Shown: in pieces, positions 15,923 through 25,428 of the stretch
Layout of the letters: the number at the start of each line of letters is the position of its first letter
Position numbering within the stretch: the stretch's first letter is position 1
Source of the DNA: Rhodospirillaceae bacterium
GTDB taxonomy: Bacteria; Pseudomonadota; Alphaproteobacteria; Rhodospirillales; Rhodospirillaceae
Assembly: GCA_040219235.1 (NCBI GenBank)
Contig: JAVJSV010000021.1
Span: 62,001-126,000 of the forward strand
Direction: 5' to 3'
Length of the DNA: 64,000 nucleotides
Position numbers and translations under genes: made by a program
Notes under the pieces: generated by a model
What the model saw: the letters and a program-made list of their open reading frames with translations, nothing else
Database searches by the model: none
Told to the model about the DNA's origin: nothing

Positions 15923-16702
15923 TCAGTTGATCTGAGCCACAACAAAAATTCTTTTCATCAGAAACAGCGTTTTTCCGTCCGCTTGCTTAGGATAGGCAGA
16001 GAGAACGCGGGTGCTATAATCAGCCAGGAACTCTTCTTGGTCTGGACCTGAGAGCACTGATAAATAAGGTGTCAGGCCGGTGCCGATAATCCAGTCAAAA
16101 ACCGGATTTTCCCCCTCCAGCACGTGGTGATAATCCGTCACCCAGATGTCCACTGATCGTGCGCAACGCGAGAGAATATCGTACATCTGCTCAGGCTGCA
16201 TCGGGTCTTGATACATCCAGAGCTGTGCGAGTTTGTCCGCCCACCGCTCCGACGTTACCGTTTCCCGAATGCAAGTCTGGTACGGGCAGGCTTCCGTGAC
16301 GGGGATCTGAAACGCCAGCCAACCTTCTGGGAGAACCAGTGAGGCAAGGCGCGGCAGAACGGTGGTGTGATCGGGCACCCAATGCAAAGCTGCATTGGAA
16401 AACACCAAAGCCAACTGTGACTCCGGCTCCCATGTTGCAATATCGCCTTGCTGCCATTGCAACAGGCCATGTGTGTCCGATGCGCGTGCTTTCGCGAGCA
16501 TATCTTCTGACATGTCCACGCCCATGATGCTTCTGTCTGGCCAAGCCTCCTTGAGTTTTTGAGTCACATTGCCTGGGCCGCACCCGAGATCGACTATGGA
16601 GCCTGCAATTTCAAGCGGGATCTGCGCTAGCAGGTCGAGCGCCGGGCGTGCCCGATAGGCTTCGTAACGCAAATAAACTTCAGGGTTCCAGGTTTGGCTC
16701 AT
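15923..16702 (-). CDS. tam: Trans-aconitate 2-methyltransferase-like SAM-dependent methyltransferase
   Basis: 259 residues. The N terminus WNPEVYLRYEAYRARPALDL is the hallmark of Tam. Motif I is VDLGCGPGNVTQKL, then IMGVDMSEDMLAKAR and FSNAALHWVPDH. Tam methylates trans-aconitate, a spontaneous by-product that inhibits aconitase. The gene begins 10 bp after the stop of the fused TRAP permease, so it is the third gene of a TAXI-TRAP operon. That may hint that the transporter handles a related carboxylate, but this is only positional evidence. Confidence 0.88.
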   Translation of the reverse strand: MSQTWNPEVYLRYEAYRARPALDLLAQIPLEIAGSIVDLGCGPGNVTQKLKEAWPDRSIMGVDMSEDMLAKARASDTHGLLQWQQGDIATWEPESQLALVFSNAALHWVPDHTTVLPRLASLVLPEGWLAFQIPVTEACPYQTCIRETVTSERWADKLAQLWMYQDPMQPEQMYDILSRCARSVDIWVTDYHHVLEGENPVFDWIIGTGLTPYLSVLSGPDQEEFLADYSTRVLSAYPKQADGKTLFLMKRIFVVAQIN

Positions 16703-16712
16703 AACGCTCTCG

Positions 16713-18791
16713 TCATATCGGTTGGGCGCGCTTGGATATCACAATCACTCCGCTGAGCAACAGCAAGGCGATGCCGCCGACGGCCCATGAGCCATGCGGC
16801 CAGAGTAGAACCACTGCCAGGGCCGCCGTAATGAGGCGAAAGGGAATACTGACTTTTCCTTCTAAGTGTCCATGAAGCGTTGCCGTGAAGGCGTATAGCC
16901 CACCGATGGTGAACAACGTAATCTGAAGGAGTGTAACGGCGTCGCCGCCAATCAATGGGGTGAACGCCATGACCAGGGGGATAAGATACAAACCCTTTGC
17001 GTAAGCCCAAGCTGTGAATCCCGTGGCTAAGGGGTTCGTCCCCGCAATGCCCGCTGCAGCATAGGCAGTGAGGCACACCGGCGGCGTCACGTTGGAATCT
17101 TGCGACAGCCAAAACACAATCATGTGCGCTGTGAGAAGCGTTGCGGCCAGGGTTGAGGCTGACAACGCTTGATCCGAGATTGTGGTTCTCAATTCCGGAG
17201 GGATGGCGGCCAAAAAGGTTAGCGCGTCTTCGCGGGGCATGGCAGACCCGAGCGTGGCGGCTTGCTCCGGCAGTATCACCATCAAGATCGTCTTGGCACT
17301 TTCGTTTAATGAGCCTGTCATGAGAGCTTCAAGGAGCTTTGCATCGAGCATCAAATCGGCCAAGGCCGGCGCGGCCAGCGGTGCTAAGACCACATATGCG
17401 GCAGTGACGGGCAGGCCGAGACCCAGCACCAAAGAGGCGAGGGCGACAAAGGTGAGCGTGAGGAGAAGGCTGCCGCCCGACCAGGATACGATCATCTGCG
17501 ATACGGTTGGGCCGAGACCTGTTGTTGTCACGGCCATGACCACAAGCCCAACACTCACAAGCAACACGGAGATCGATGCGGCTGTTAAGCTCCCATGAGC
17601 CAGTGTCTCAATAACATCGCGCCCGTTCATGGGGTGCGGGCCAAAACGGGCACAGACGACCGTTGCAACAGTGGCCGCTGCTGCCGACCATGTTGGCGTA
17701 AACCCGGCAATCAACAATCCGACCAGAACCAGGATGGGTAACAGGACCGGCCAGCGCTTAACTAAATTGTGATTGTCTTGGTCTTGCGGTTGGGTTTCGT
17801 TTTCTGGGCGCAAGCCAAGTTTCAACGCTGAAATACGAACGTGAAATGCAATCGATAAAAAGTAGAGTGCGGCAGGTAGTGCCGCGACTGAGATGATGGT
17901 CAGGTAACTTTCACCTGTGTAGTTCGCCATCAAGAACGCACCCGCCCCCATCACCGGTGGCATCAACTGCCCGCCTGTGGACGACGCGGCTTCAATTCCG
18001 GCAGCGGTGCGCGCCGGAAAACCGGCGCGCTTCATCAACGGTATGGTGACGACGCCGGTTGAAACGGTATTTCCAATAGCTGAGCCAGAGACAGACCCCA
18101 TCAAACCAGAGCCGATGACAGCCACAAACCCTGGACCGCCAGCGATGCGACCCGCTGCTGAACGGGCAAGCGCAAGAATGACGTCTGAGGCTCCACTCTT
18201 CAGCAAAAAGGTGCCGAAGAGGATGAACATGAACACATAGCTCCACGAGATGCGGGCGATCGTGCCGAACATACCGTCACCGCCATAGGTCGCGCGATAC
18301 AGTACCGTTTCCCATGTTAGACCGGGAAACTGAAACACTCCCGGAACAAATTTCCCCCACCAGGCCGTATAGGTGATGGCAACAATCGCCAAAATCGGAA
18401 TCACCCAGCCCGTTGCCCGCCGTGTCAGTTCAAGCGCGCAGAGCACCAAGGCAATAGCGACAGCCCAGTTCATCATGCTGAAGGTCTGGCCCCGATCATA
18501 AAAGGTATCTTCACCGGCAATCAGAGCGACGCTTGCTCCGAAAGCCACAAGCGCTAAGCCAATATCACAGGCATTGGAAAGGGGTGTTTGAGCGCCTTTG
18601 CGGTAAGGCACGGTCAATGCAACCAGCGCCCCAAGGGTGCCGAAATGCAGCAGGGACATCCATAATTCTGAAAGCGGTGAAAACGAGTTAAAGAAAATGT
18701 GGAGAAGCGCGATGCCTGCGGCAACCGCGGTTAACCAAGCGGGCCTGTTGTTCTCGGTGGTGAGTGTGGCCGGCGTTGCAACGTCGCTCAC
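16713..18791 (-). CDS. TRAP transporter fused permease (4TM/12TM fusion) of the TAXI type
   Basis: 692 residues, almost entirely membrane helices. The N-terminal third corresponds to the small DctQ-like subunit and the rest to the large DctM-like subunit. Typical DctM sequences appear as GLMGSVSGSAIGNTVSTGVV, ASSTGGQLMPPVMGAGAF and LGLGLPVTAAYVVLAPLAAP. The start is a GTG two bases after the stop of the binding-protein gene, so the two are translated as a pair. It drives sodium- or proton-coupled uptake of an organic acid delivered by the TAXI protein. A closing run of helices after residue 600 is usual for this fusion class. Confidence 0.93.
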   Translation of the reverse strand: MSDVATPATLTTENNRPAWLTAVAAGIALLHIFFNSFSPLSELWMSLLHFGTLGALVALTVPYRKGAQTPLSNACDIGLALVAFGASVALIAGEDTFYDRGQTFSMMNWAVAIALVLCALELTRRATGWVIPILAIVAITYTAWWGKFVPGVFQFPGLTWETVLYRATYGGDGMFGTIARISWSYVFMFILFGTFLLKSGASDVILALARSAAGRIAGGPGFVAVIGSGLMGSVSGSAIGNTVSTGVVTIPLMKRAGFPARTAAGIEAASSTGGQLMPPVMGAGAFLMANYTGESYLTIISVAALPAALYFLSIAFHVRISALKLGLRPENETQPQDQDNHNLVKRWPVLLPILVLVGLLIAGFTPTWSAAAATVATVVCARFGPHPMNGRDVIETLAHGSLTAASISVLLVSVGLVVMAVTTTGLGPTVSQMIVSWSGGSLLLTLTFVALASLVLGLGLPVTAAYVVLAPLAAPALADLMLDAKLLEALMTGSLNESAKTILMVILPEQAATLGSAMPREDALTFLAAIPPELRTTISDQALSASTLAATLLTAHMIVFWLSQDSNVTPPVCLTAYAAAGIAGTNPLATGFTAWAYAKGLYLIPLVMAFTPLIGGDAVTLLQITLFTIGGLYAFTATLHGHLEGKVSIPFRLITAALAVVLLWPHGSWAVGGIALLLLSGVIVISKRAQPI

Positions 18792-18793
18792 GC

Positions 18794-19804
18794 CTAATTG
18801 AGTCCCGGCGGCATCAAGTCTTGATCAATATCCAACCCAGCCTCACGATAAAACCGCAGCGCGCCGGGGTGCAGGGGCACGGGGAGGCCCGGCAAGGCGG
18901 TTTCCAAGCTCATATCCGCCGTGGCTTTATGGATGGCTTTCAGAAAGGTGAGGTTGCCATAGATGGTTGAGACGATCTGATAGACGTCTTCGTCAGACAC
19001 ACCCTCATGAACAGCCAGAAAGTTCGGCTGGGCAAGAGTCATCACATCGGTACTTTGTCCGGGATAGGTGTCTGCAGGAATGACATACCGTGTCCACAAA
19101 GCCCGTGGTGTATTCGCTCTGATCATTTGCTCATCTGTGAAAGAGAGCAGTTTTGCTTTGTCGCCAAGGGCTGCAGAGGCCCGGGTGACGGCACCGACCG
19201 GCGGCCCAGCCGGCAGGTTGGCCGCAGATAAAGTGCCGTTCTGTAGACCGTCGGCGCTCGGTTCATACCCTTGGTAAACCAGATTAAAATCAACGTCTGG
19301 ATCATACCCCAATTGTATCAAGAGCGCTCGTCCTGACCCTTCTGTGCCTGAGTTGCGCGCGCCAATGGACAGGCGCTGGCCTTTGAGCGCGTCAAAGTCC
19401 GATGCCGTGCCACTTGGCGCATACTGCGCGCGCACCAGCCAATGCTCTACATTGGGCCATAGCGTTGTGATGGACCGCAGATAGGTTTGTGGACCATCAG
19501 ATTGCAGTGCGCCGCTGCCATCTTTGGCCCAGGCACCGTAGATGCCTTGGAGCAATGCAAACTGCACCTGCTGTTCACGCAGCAGCTTGATGTTTTCGGC
19601 CGATCCCGCAGAAGAAATCGCTGATAACGAAGGTCCACCTGTGGGATCAAGCTTCACTTTGGTCAGGGTCGCAAGGGCCACGCCAACAGGATAATACGTC
19701 CCGCCCGTTGTCGCTGTCGCCAATAGGTATGACTCGGCGCTTGCTTTAAGAGCGCCCAGAGTGAAGGCCAGTGAAATCAGAGAAATAAAGAAATGCTTTT
19801 TCAT
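18794..19804 (-). CDS. TAXI family TRAP transporter substrate-binding protein
   Basis: 336 residues. A Sec signal peptide starts at the ATG at 19804 (MKKHFFISLISLAFTLGA, cleavage near KASAES). That start is preferred over the in-frame TTG at 19834. The mature protein begins with the family block LLATATTGGTYYPVGVALA and continues with AGSAENIKLL, FALLQGIYGAW and RLSIGARNSGTEGSGRALL. It binds a substrate in the periplasm and hands it to the fused permease encoded two bases downstream. The ligand is not readable; known TAXI ligands include glutamate and other carboxylates. Confidence 0.92.
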   Translation of the reverse strand: MKKHFFISLISLAFTLGALKASAESYLLATATTGGTYYPVGVALATLTKVKLDPTGGPSLSAISSAGSAENIKLLREQQVQFALLQGIYGAWAKDGSGALQSDGPQTYLRSITTLWPNVEHWLVRAQYAPSGTASDFDALKGQRLSIGARNSGTEGSGRALLIQLGYDPDVDFNLVYQGYEPSADGLQNGTLSAANLPAGPPVGAVTRASAALGDKAKLLSFTDEQMIRANTPRALWTRYVIPADTYPGQSTDVMTLAQPNFLAVHEGVSDEDVYQIVSTIYGNLTFLKAIHKATADMSLETALPGLPVPLHPGALRFYREAGLDIDQDLMPPGLN

Positions 19805-19858
19805 GACGGAAGTGTAGGCGAGGGAGCGCGTCAATCAAAGGACTATAGGACAGAAACC

Positions 19859-19889
19859 AAAAAGGGTGGTGACCGCGCGGCCACCACCC
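19859..19889 (-). terminator. Intrinsic terminator of the TonB-dependent receptor gene
   Basis: On the minus strand GGGTGGTG and CACCACCC pair perfectly over 8 bp around a GC-rich 10-base centre (19872-19881) that can itself pair, followed directly by TTTTT (complement of 19859-19863). It starts about 25 bases after the receptor stop codon. Confidence 0.88.
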
Positions 19890-19914
19890 CAATGGGTTTT
19901 AATACCTAAGGTGT

Positions 19915-22095
19915 TTAGTACTGAAACTTGAGCTCTAAGCCCCAACGACGGCCTTCTTGTAACGTCGAAAGACGCGGTGCACCAAATTGCGCGAACGGCA
20001 GAGTCGTGCTTTGCTGGACAATGGCTTCATCGGACAAGTTTTTGCCATAGAAGGTCAGCGTCCATTGCTCATCCATGCTGATCAGACTGACCGAGGCATT
20101 AAACACATCGTAAGACGGCAGAACGCCAATGTTGTTGTCAGTGTAGAACGCGCTGCTGCGATGACTGTATTCACCACGCAAACTCAGCACGGCAAAATCA
20201 CCCAGGTCTTGGTCAAAGGTGGAGCCGACGGTGTAGGTCCAGGTTGGCAGGCGCGGAATAGAGAGCGCCAGGTCGGCATCATTAATCACACCATCGCTGC
20301 TGAGATCAAAGCGGACTTCATCGTAGTCGCCATCTAAATAGCCGATAGAGGCGTTAAACGCCCACTGGGGGATTGGCAGAGCAACCATGTCCAACTCAAA
20401 TCCCTTAATGGTCGCGTCAGCCGTGTTTCTGATGCCCTGAACAACACCCACAATTGGGTTCGCAACATTTAACTCCCGCTGAAGGTCCTGGAGGTCATTA
20501 TAAAAGGCGGCGCCGTTCATCACGAAGCGACGGTCCATCCAGCTTGATTTAAAACCAACTTCAAAAGAATCCTGCTTTTCTTCGTCCGTTGGGCCCGCGT
20601 CAAAAATAGCGGGAACAGTCGTGCGGAAGTTGTACCCGCCAGAGCGGAAGCCTCTTGTCCAATGGGCGTAGAGCAGGGCATCTTCATTGGCGTCATAGCG
20701 CACGCCGATTTTAGGTGTCACGTTGCTCCACTTTTCAGAATCTGAGAAATCAGGGGCACACACCAGTGTTGTGACATTGCAAAGTCCAAAGCGTGTAACG
20801 TTCGCGCTTTTCTTTTCCTCGGTATAACGCGCGCCTGCCGTGACCGTCAGGGCATCTGTTATGCGATAGTCCGCATTCAAAAACGCGCCGTAGTTCTTGT
20901 GGGCTTGGTCACCCCCTAGGCCCGCGACAATGGTGTTAAAGGCCAAGTATCTATTTTCCCGATACAATACATCTTGGTCGAAGTAATAGAGGCCAGCTGT
21001 GAGATCCAGTTGATCTGTCACTTCGCCGAAATAGCGCAGCTCATTACTAATCTGATCCTGGTCGATGATGATGTCGCCATGGAACAAGAGCAGTGGACTG
21101 GCATCCACATCTGACAGAGCGTTCTGTTCGACTTTGCGGTAGCCGAAGATGTTGGTCAGCGTGCCGGGCCCAATATCCCAGTTTGTTTCGAAAGTGACTT
21201 GATTCCACTTAATATCAACGAAACCCGGTTCATCGATTTCAACGAAAATATTATCGGACGTATCCGACGGGTTATTGGTCAATGCGCGTTGCCCAACGGC
21301 ACCATCACCCTCTAAATCACCGTGTTCATAGATGAGCGTCATGTCCAAATCTTCATTGGGCGTAAACACGAAGGAGGGGCGTAGCATCAGCGTTTCCTGA
21401 GCGCCGACATCCCGCGTTGGATCTGCGAGGTTATCGAAATAACCATCGTCGTCTTTGTAATAGACACTCAATTTGCCGGCGAGTTTGTCGCCTGCCAATG
21501 GGCCTTCAACAGCAGCCGAAGCGGAATACTCGGGTCCAGTTTCGTAGCTGATTTTAGCCTTGGCACCGAATTCACCCGTTGGACGTTTAGAGCGCAGCAG
21601 GACAGCGCCGCCTGTGACGTTCCGTCCGAACAGCAGCCCTTGTGGTCCGCGTAAGATCTCGATGCTTTCCAGATCAAATGTGTCGACCACAACACCAGCG
21701 GTAATGCCGAGATACACACCATCCATGAATAAACCGACGGTAGGATCAACCGAGGGGATCGAGCTGTTAATACCCAATCCACGGATCGAGAAGTTTTGCA
21801 CACCGGGGGTGGTGCCGACTTGATCAAGGCTCACGTTCGGACTTGCAAAGGAAAGATCTTCGATCGTTGTCAACTGGCGGGCATCAAGAGCGCTTTCGTT
21901 GAACGCAGAAATGGCGACAGGTACGTCTTGTAACTGTTCAGCGCGGTTTTTCTTTGTGCCGTAGACTTGAATTTCTTCGATGAGTATTGCGGCGCGCCCT
22001 GCTTGAGCGACTTGTTCTTGCCCAAGAGTTGCTGTTGATGAAAAACATAATGCAGCAGCAGAGGCAGCCAACATTGCTTTGAAAGTCGGTTTCAT
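19915..22095 (-). CDS. TonB-dependent outer membrane receptor
   Basis: 726 residues from the ATG at 22095, which begins a Sec signal peptide (MKPTFKAMLAASAAALCF). It is chosen over in-frame starts further upstream. A TonB-box-like IEEIQVYGTKK leads into the plug domain (VPVAISAF, FSIRGLG, VGLFMDGVYLG, EILRGPQGLLFGRNVTGGAV), followed by a 22-strand barrel ending in LELKFQY with the usual terminal aromatic. It imports a scarce large ligand across the outer membrane using TonB energy. The plug is of the type common in sphingomonads and marine alphaproteobacteria; the ligand cannot be inferred. It is transcribed divergently from an ATP-grasp-like and hydrolase pair. Confidence 0.95.
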   Translation of the reverse strand: MKPTFKAMLAASAAALCFSSTATLGQEQVAQAGRAAILIEEIQVYGTKKNRAEQLQDVPVAISAFNESALDARQLTTIEDLSFASPNVSLDQVGTTPGVQNFSIRGLGINSSIPSVDPTVGLFMDGVYLGITAGVVVDTFDLESIEILRGPQGLLFGRNVTGGAVLLRSKRPTGEFGAKAKISYETGPEYSASAAVEGPLAGDKLAGKLSVYYKDDDGYFDNLADPTRDVGAQETLMLRPSFVFTPNEDLDMTLIYEHGDLEGDGAVGQRALTNNPSDTSDNIFVEIDEPGFVDIKWNQVTFETNWDIGPGTLTNIFGYRKVEQNALSDVDASPLLLFHGDIIIDQDQISNELRYFGEVTDQLDLTAGLYYFDQDVLYRENRYLAFNTIVAGLGGDQAHKNYGAFLNADYRITDALTVTAGARYTEEKKSANVTRFGLCNVTTLVCAPDFSDSEKWSNVTPKIGVRYDANEDALLYAHWTRGFRSGGYNFRTTVPAIFDAGPTDEEKQDSFEVGFKSSWMDRRFVMNGAAFYNDLQDLQRELNVANPIVGVVQGIRNTADATIKGFELDMVALPIPQWAFNASIGYLDGDYDEVRFDLSSDGVINDADLALSIPRLPTWTYTVGSTFDQDLGDFAVLSLRGEYSHRSSAFYTDNNIGVLPSYDVFNASVSLISMDEQWTLTFYGKNLSDEAIVQQSTTLPFAQFGAPRLSTLQEGRRWGLELKFQY

Positions 22096-22436
22096 AAAAA
22101 TACCCCAGTCCATAATTATTCTTATCGCCCGGTCTTTTTGATCAAGGCGCAGTGCTTTTTTATATGTCGTAAATGTTAAAGGAAAAACCAAGGTTAACGC
22201 TAGCGCTTTACCAGCGAAGGTTTAGTTCCTGTGGTAGTGTGACTTTAGCGCCGCAGATAAAATGCTGCATCGCAGCAGATTAGAATAAATCACACCAAAA
22301 ACTGCATCAGTGTTCATTGCGCTGCAGCATGGATAGAAAAAACCCGCTCATCATTGGTAAGATTGATATTTTACAGGCTGTTCGACCCGAATGAAAAACC
22401 CAGATACTATGCGTCATCATTATTTAGGACGCTAAA
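22096..22436. promoter_or_regulatory. Divergent promoter region with candidate operators
   Basis: This 341-bp gap separates the TonB receptor and the ATP-grasp-like gene. It holds the palindrome CGCTAGCG at 22198-22205, of the type bound by LacI-family regulators, and TGCTGC-ATC-GCAGCA (22263-22277), a perfect 6-bp inverted repeat. A further GCTGCAGC palindrome lies near 22320. No promoter elements are certain. Confidence 0.35.
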
Positions 22437-23384
22437 ATGCCAATTTTCGAGTTTGACCCTTGGCGGATGCAGTATTTCGAAAATATAGCCTGCCCAGACG
22501 ACGTAAAAGTCCCTACCGAGGATGGCGATGCGTGGCTTTGGTATCCTGAATATAAATGGATATACAACAAGCTCGCCATCGCTGAGAGTCAGGGTTTTGA
22601 GTGCGCCCCCCATGGCATAGATCCCCCTGCTTTTCCGACCTTTTCCAAACCGATTTACAACATGCGTGGTATGGGGGCGGGCAGTCGAGTTATTCGTAGT
22701 CTCAAGGAATACAAGCACCTCCAACGTCCTGGTCATTTCTGGATGCCGCTGCTGGAAGGTGAGCATGTGTCGAGCGATCTAGCTGTGGTCAATGGCGAAG
22801 CTGTTTGGTGGCGCCACACCATAGGTCACCCGCTGGATGGCGGAATGTTTGACTATTGGCATGTCCTGAAGGAAAGCCGCCCTGAAATTGAGTCTTACTG
22901 TAGTGACTGGGTAAAGAAAAATTTACGCGGCTACACCGGCATGGCTAATTTTGAAACCATTGGAGCCCGCATCATTGAAGCTCATTTGCGGTTCGCTGAT
23001 CAATGGCCAGACCTCTATGGTGATCACTGGGTTGACGCTTTGATCAAACTCTATGCAGACGGTGTCTGGGACTATGATGATAGCCATCGGCGCGACGGCT
23101 ATAGCGTCGTGCTGTTTGGTTCCCATGGTATTCAGTATGCTCACCCTCCGGCCGATCTCGTGGCAGACCTTCTGAAAACACCTGATGTGACGTCTATCCA
23201 GATTACGTTTCATGAAGATAAACCTCCGAGTGCTCACTCCATGCCGCCTGGCGGATTTAGATTGGCCATCGTCAATTGCTGGGATCCGAAAGCTGGCCGC
23301 GCCGTACGCGAGAAACTGGCATTGAGCTACTGGTCAGCGCAAAAAATTCTGACCAATCGTACACGCAAGGCTGCTGCTGGGTGA
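22437..23384 (+). CDS. Hypothetical protein resembling the C-terminal half of an ATP-grasp enzyme
   Basis: 315 residues, cytoplasmic, no signal. The central part looks like the ligand-binding half of an ATP-grasp fold: RPGHFWMPLLEGEHVSSDLA followed by NGEAVWWRHTIG, then MANFETIGARIIEAHLRFAD, where relatives have the N-x-E and R metal-site pattern. The N-terminal nucleotide subdomain is not recognisable, so function is uncertain. Its TGA overlaps the GTG start of the CocE-type hydrolase by four bases, so the two are translationally coupled. Pairing of a possible ligase with an acyl hydrolase suggests metabolism of an amide or ester. Confidence 0.6.
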   Translation: MPIFEFDPWRMQYFENIACPDDVKVPTEDGDAWLWYPEYKWIYNKLAIAESQGFECAPHGIDPPAFPTFSKPIYNMRGMGAGSRVIRSLKEYKHLQRPGHFWMPLLEGEHVSSDLAVVNGEAVWWRHTIGHPLDGGMFDYWHVLKESRPEIESYCSDWVKKNLRGYTGMANFETIGARIIEAHLRFADQWPDLYGDHWVDALIKLYADGVWDYDDSHRRDGYSVVLFGSHGIQYAHPPADLVADLLKTPDVTSIQITFHEDKPPSAHSMPPGGFRLAIVNCWDPKAGRAVREKLALSYWSAQKILTNRTRKAAAG

Positions 23385-25417
23385 GTGCCGCCGAACTGTT
23401 CGACCTTGATACTATTGAGGAAATTGAAAACGTCTGGATCCCGTTACCGGACGGATGCCGCCTCGCGGCCCGTTTGTGGTTGCCGAAGTCGGCCTACATG
23501 GATCCTGTCCCGGTTATCTTGGAGTACATTCCTTACCGCAAACGCGATTTCATGCGCTCTAGAGACGAGCCAATTCATCGCTACCATGCGCTTCACGGCT
23601 ATGCCGCAATCCGGGTTGATGTTCGGGGATCAGGCGATTCTGATGGCATATTAGAGGACGAATATACAGCCAGTGAACTGGCCGATGCCATCGCTGTTAT
23701 CGACTGGCTAAGTCAGCAGGACTGGTGTGACGGTAATGTTGGGATGACGGGTATCTCCTGGGGCGGATTTAACGCTCTGCAGGTTGCAGCCCTACGGCCC
23801 GCCGCGCTCAAAGCCGTCATCACATTGTGCTCTACCGACGACCGTTACGCTGACGATGCGCACTACATGGGTGGCTGTTTGCTCAATGAAAACATGCAAT
23901 GGGGCTCAATCCTCATGCTTTACACCGCCTTGCCGCCGGACCCTGATATTGTCGGCGAGAGTTGGCGCGAGACGTGGAAGCAACGGCTTGAAGCCCTGAA
24001 TCCATTTCCGGCGGTTTGGATGGGCCATCAAACCCGTGAAGGATTCTGGCAGCATGGTTCCGTCTGTGAAGACTGGAGCGCCATTCAATGTCCGGTGTAT
24101 GCCGTGGGCGGTTGGGCCGACGGCTACACCAACGCCATTCCAAGGCTGCTGGAGAACCTGCGCGGCCCCAAAAAGGGTTTGATTGGTCCGTGGGCGCATT
24201 GCTTTCCGCACGATGGCACGCCCGGGCCTTCTATTGGCTGGATGCAAGAGTCGCTGCGCTGGTGGGATCATTGGCTTAAGGGCCGGGATACCGGAATGAT
24301 GGACGAACCCGTTCTGCGGGTGTGGATGCAAGAGAGTGTTCCGCCTCAGCCGCAATATGCGGAATGGCCGGGGCGGTGGGTGGCTGAACCGGTGTGGCCA
24401 AGTCCAACCATAAAAACGCAAACGTGGGTAATGAATCCGGGCCACCTCAGCCGTGACCCTGAACCACAGACAGAAATTTCCTTTTCCTCCCCACAAACCA
24501 CCGGCGTGCGGTCGGGCGAATGGTGTGGCTTTGGGGCCGATGGTGAAATGCCGCGCGATCAGCGCCCAGATGATGGCGGTTCACTGGTGTTCGACAGCGA
24601 TGAGTTGACGCAGCGGCTCGAAGTGCTTGGTGCTCCAGTGGTCGAAATTGACGTCTGCGCGGACTCTCCGTCAGCCATCATTGCCGTACGCTTAGGGGAT
24701 GTGGCCCCTGATGGTTCCGTGCTACGCGTCAGTTATGGGCTTCTCAATTTAACGCATAGAGACTCTCATGAACGTGCGAAGCCTCTTGAGCCAGGAGTCT
24801 GGTATCGTGTGCGCATCCAATTGAATGACATTGCGCACGCCTTTCCGGTGGGGCATCGTTTGCGTGTCAGTTTATCAACATCATACTGGCCGATTGCCTG
24901 GCCATCACCGTCCGCAGTGATCATTGATGTGAAAACGGGCACCAGCACTTTAACTTTACCGGTTCGCCCACTCCGCCCGGAAGACGAAGAGTTAAAACCA
25001 TTCCAAGCCCCGGAAGCGGCGCCTGGCACCAGTCATAAAAAACTGCGTGCACTGCCCATGCAGCGCGGCCTGGAAATTGATCTGACCAGCAATGAGATGG
25101 TGTATACGTTGCGCAGTGATGGGGGTGAGTTTGATGGGGCGTCTCTGGCCCATATTGCGGAGATCAACCTCGATATCGGGTATACGCTGTTGAAGCGTTA
25201 CCGCATTGTTGAAACGGATCCGCTTTCGGCCGTGGCGGAATTTGAGCAGTCTGCGGTGCTACGGCGGGAAGGCTGGAATATTAAGGTGCTTTGTAAAACG
25301 CGGCTCACCTCGACAACTGACACATTCGAGTTTACCGGCAGTGTTGAATCCTTTGAAGAGGGAGACGCTTTTGTGCAACGGGATTGGACACTGTCCATTC
25401 CGCGCGATTTCGTTTGA
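23381..25417 (+). CDS. CocE/NonD family hydrolase (X-Pro dipeptidyl-peptidase S15-like)
   Basis: 678 residues from a GTG at 23381 that overlaps the previous stop (GTGA). The alpha/beta-hydrolase part carries the nucleophile elbow MTGISWGGFNALQ, an Asp in VGGWADGYTNA and a His in IGPWAHCFPHDGTPG. The C-terminal jelly-roll domain follows (VVEIDVCADSP, YRVRIQLNDIAHAFPVGHRL), as in cocaine esterase and S15 peptidases. It should cleave an ester or an amide or peptide bond. No signal peptide, so cytoplasmic. An additional C-terminal 130 residues (from about 560) are less typical. The open frame extends upstream to 23276 but lacks a start signal. Confidence 0.9.
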   Translation: MSAAELFDLDTIEEIENVWIPLPDGCRLAARLWLPKSAYMDPVPVILEYIPYRKRDFMRSRDEPIHRYHALHGYAAIRVDVRGSGDSDGILEDEYTASELADAIAVIDWLSQQDWCDGNVGMTGISWGGFNALQVAALRPAALKAVITLCSTDDRYADDAHYMGGCLLNENMQWGSILMLYTALPPDPDIVGESWRETWKQRLEALNPFPAVWMGHQTREGFWQHGSVCEDWSAIQCPVYAVGGWADGYTNAIPRLLENLRGPKKGLIGPWAHCFPHDGTPGPSIGWMQESLRWWDHWLKGRDTGMMDEPVLRVWMQESVPPQPQYAEWPGRWVAEPVWPSPTIKTQTWVMNPGHLSRDPEPQTEISFSSPQTTGVRSGEWCGFGADGEMPRDQRPDDGGSLVFDSDELTQRLEVLGAPVVEIDVCADSPSAIIAVRLGDVAPDGSVLRVSYGLLNLTHRDSHERAKPLEPGVWYRVRIQLNDIAHAFPVGHRLRVSLSTSYWPIAWPSPSAVIIDVKTGTSTLTLPVRPLRPEDEELKPFQAPEAAPGTSHKKLRALPMQRGLEIDLTSNEMVYTLRSDGGEFDGASLAHIAEINLDIGYTLLKRYRIVETDPLSAVAEFEQSAVLRREGWNIKVLCKTRLTSTTDTFEFTGSVESFEEGDAFVQRDWTLSIPRDFV

Positions 25418-25428
25418 TGACATTAAAG

